Positions 13,143-14,316 of a stretch of DNA of 14,316 nucleotides are shown here, piece by piece (within the stretch, counting starts at the first letter, position 1; each line of letters begins with the position of its first letter). Source of the stretch: an uncultured Kingella sp. (GTDB lineage Bacteria > Pseudomonadota > Gammaproteobacteria > Burkholderiales > Neisseriaceae). The notes beneath the pieces are model-generated. The model saw nothing but the letters and a program-made list of their open reading frames with translations, was not told the DNA's origin and searched no databases. The stretch lies in the NCBI GenBank assembly GCA_916720425.1, contig CAKARD010000026.1, positions 1-14,316 of the forward strand, given 5' to 3'. The position numbers and the translations under genes were made by a program.

Positions 13143-14030
13143 TTAATTATTTTTGATGCCACTGATACACACCCAACCGTCGTTAAATTGAGGTGTTTTA
13201 AGCGTGAACCATTGTGCATAAACTTCACACAACTCTTGGGCTTGCTCAGCAAGAATTCCTGATAATACAATCGTTCCACCTGGGCGTGTACGTGCAGCCA
13301 ACATAGAACCAAGCATACGCAGTGGATTTGTCAAAATATTAGCCACCACCACATCAAATTGTCCATCAGGTAAATCATCGGGTAAAAAAAATTGGGCATT
13401 AACATGATTTTGTTCGGCATTGGCGTGACTGGCAATGATTGCTTGTGGGTCAATATCTACGCCAGTAGCGGAGTGCGCACCCAGTTTGAGCGCGGCAATC
13501 GCTAGAATACCAGAACCACAGCCATAATCTAATACCGTTTCGCCACCATGCAAATTACAGTCTAGCCATTGCAAGCATAAATGTGTAGTAGGATGGCTAC
13601 CTGTACCAAATGCTAAACCGGGATCCAGTCGTAAATTAATGGCATTTTTATCTGGGGTCTCGTGCCAGGTTGGGGTGATCCACAAACGTTTAGAAATTTG
13701 GATAGGATCAAATTGTGCTTGGGTTTGTCGCACCCAATCTTGATCTTCTATGACACTGATTTCATAGGTTGGAATTTCAATTTGTGCTTCGTTGGCAGCT
13801 TGTGTTAAACAACGAGCAACATCACTGTCTTGCGCAAATAAAGCAACCAAACGACTGTTTTGCCAAAATTGTTGTGGCATATCTGGCTCACCAAAGATAG
13901 CTTGCTCGTTATCTGTGCCTGCGTCTGCGTCTTCTACGGTAGTGGAAAGTGCACCATGGTTCATTAATGCTTCGGAAAATATTTCAGCCATAGTTTCAGA
14001 AACCAGAAAGGTAGCTTGTTGATAAGACAT
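13143..14030 (-). CDS. prmA: Ribosomal protein L11 methyltransferase
   Basis: A 295-residue cytoplasmic enzyme that trimethylates L11 at its N-terminal alpha-amino group and lysines, using SAM; E. coli PrmA has 293 residues. The N-terminal substrate-recognition domain (about 1-100) includes EDQDWVRQTQAQFDPIQISKRLWI. The linker block LRLDPGLAFGTGSHPTTHLCLQWL is near-invariant in the family. The SAM site shows VLDYGCGSGILAIAALKLGA and GVDIDPQAI. The catalytic-loop motif is VVANILTNPLRML, and GTIVLSGIL follows. ATG 14030 is directly before the conserved start, but the ribosome site is weak (only A/T-rich bases). It heads a minus-strand group with the zinc-ribbon gene and possibly tehB, and diverges from rpsT across 222 bases. 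Confidence 0.96.
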   Translation of the reverse strand: MSYQQATFLVSETMAEIFSEALMNHGALSTTVEDADAGTDNEQAIFGEPDMPQQFWQNSRLVALFAQDSDVARCLTQAANEAQIEIPTYEISVIEDQDWVRQTQAQFDPIQISKRLWITPTWHETPDKNAINLRLDPGLAFGTGSHPTTHLCLQWLDCNLHGGETVLDYGCGSGILAIAALKLGAHSATGVDIDPQAIIASHANAEQNHVNAQFFLPDDLPDGQFDVVVANILTNPLRMLGSMLAARTRPGGTIVLSGILAEQAQELCEVYAQWFTLKTPQFNDGWVCISGIKNN

Positions 14031-14174
14031 TATTAAAATTTTCTAATAAAACATAAGGTCGCAAATTTTAACATATTTTAGATAGAATAAAACGTTAGTG
14101 TGTATATTGTATTTTTAAAGTGTCGCAAAGTAGCAATAATTTATGCGACTTGATTATAGATACTATGAAAATAC

Positions 14175-14203
14175 TTGCTTTTTATAGGATTAGGCTCTAA
14201 AAT
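14175..14203 (+). promoter_or_regulatory. rpsT promoter
   Basis: TTGCTT (14175-14180) and TAAAAT (14198-14203) with a 17-base spacer place transcription start near 14210, about 40 bases before rpsT. The rest of the prmA-rpsT divergent region (14031-14174) shows only AT-rich sequence and a GTCGCA/TGCGAC inverted repeat (14122-14127, 14144-14149). Confidence 0.55.
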
Positions 14204-14252
14204 ATCACGTTTTATATTTATATGATTCCATTTCCATTAGGAGAACTATACA

Positions 14253-14316
14253 ATGGCAAATAGCGCACAAGCACGCAAACGCGCCCGTCAATCTTTGAAA
14301 AATCGTGCCCATAATG
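14253..14316 (+). CDS. rpsT: 30S ribosomal protein S20, N-terminal fragment (3' end outside window)
   Basis: The first 21 codons of ribosomal protein bS20, which binds 16S rRNA early in 30S assembly. The visible residues MANSAQARKRARQSLKNRAH match the S20 start, nearest to neisserial forms, with the basic amphipathic first helix. AGGAGA nine bases upstream is a strong ribosome site. The gene is cut by the window edge only. Confidence 0.93.
   Translation, partial: MANSAQARKRARQSLKNRAHN

Overview
The window looks like a piece of ordinary bacterial chromosome from an AT-rich proteobacterium. The best guess is a betaproteobacterium of or near the Neisseriales. Three things support this: the S21 and S20 ribosomal proteins read like neisserial ones, prmA is followed by a CPxC/CPxC zinc-ribbon protein, and a neisserial-type MntP (MntX) manganese exporter is present. 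This placement is inferred from recalled family features, not from a search. No phage, insertion sequence, CRISPR array or integron was seen. Genes are densely packed and most are housekeeping genes.

Layout, left to right. The 3' half of metK (+) converges on trpF (-) with a shared terminator between them. A short divergent promoter region carrying a palindrome separates trpF from mntP (+). A DASS/CitT-type dicarboxylate transporter follows. Next are a small unknown four-helix membrane protein and an overlapping DUF2459-type membrane-anchored protein, then pgk with a strong terminator. The next group is an S49 signal-peptide-peptidase-like protein, rimI, and a protein with a psi-like (HolD) N-terminus and a degenerate uracil-DNA-glycosylase-like core; these are tightly packed and probably one operon. 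htpX (-) converges on that group. It is divided by a 200-bp divergent promoter region from an acetyl-CoA hydrolase/CoA-transferase gene (+). Then come tRNA-Leu(UAG) with its own promoter and terminator, rpsU and yqeY (+). The last block is a minus-strand group: prmA, then the zinc-ribbon membrane protein, then tehB. At the right edge the start of rpsT (+) diverges from prmA.

Functional themes are translation and its modification (rpsU, rpsT, rimI for S18, prmA for L11, tRNA-Leu), central carbon metabolism (pgk, dicarboxylate transporter, CoA-transferase), membrane proteostasis (htpX, S49 peptidase) and metal or metalloid tolerance (mntP, tehB).

The most notable observations are three. The rpsU 3' end appears to carry a deletion and frameshift: the expected C-terminal LPPKMY is present, but in the -1 frame. 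The gene after rimI looks like a divergent clamp-loader psi subunit built on a dead UDG fold. The zinc-ribbon protein next to prmA stops right after its membrane helix and lacks the DUF3426 domain normally found there. Inverted repeats overlapping three promoters (trpF/mntP, CoA-transferase, tRNA-Leu) are candidate operators. I found no convincing new defence or mobile system.
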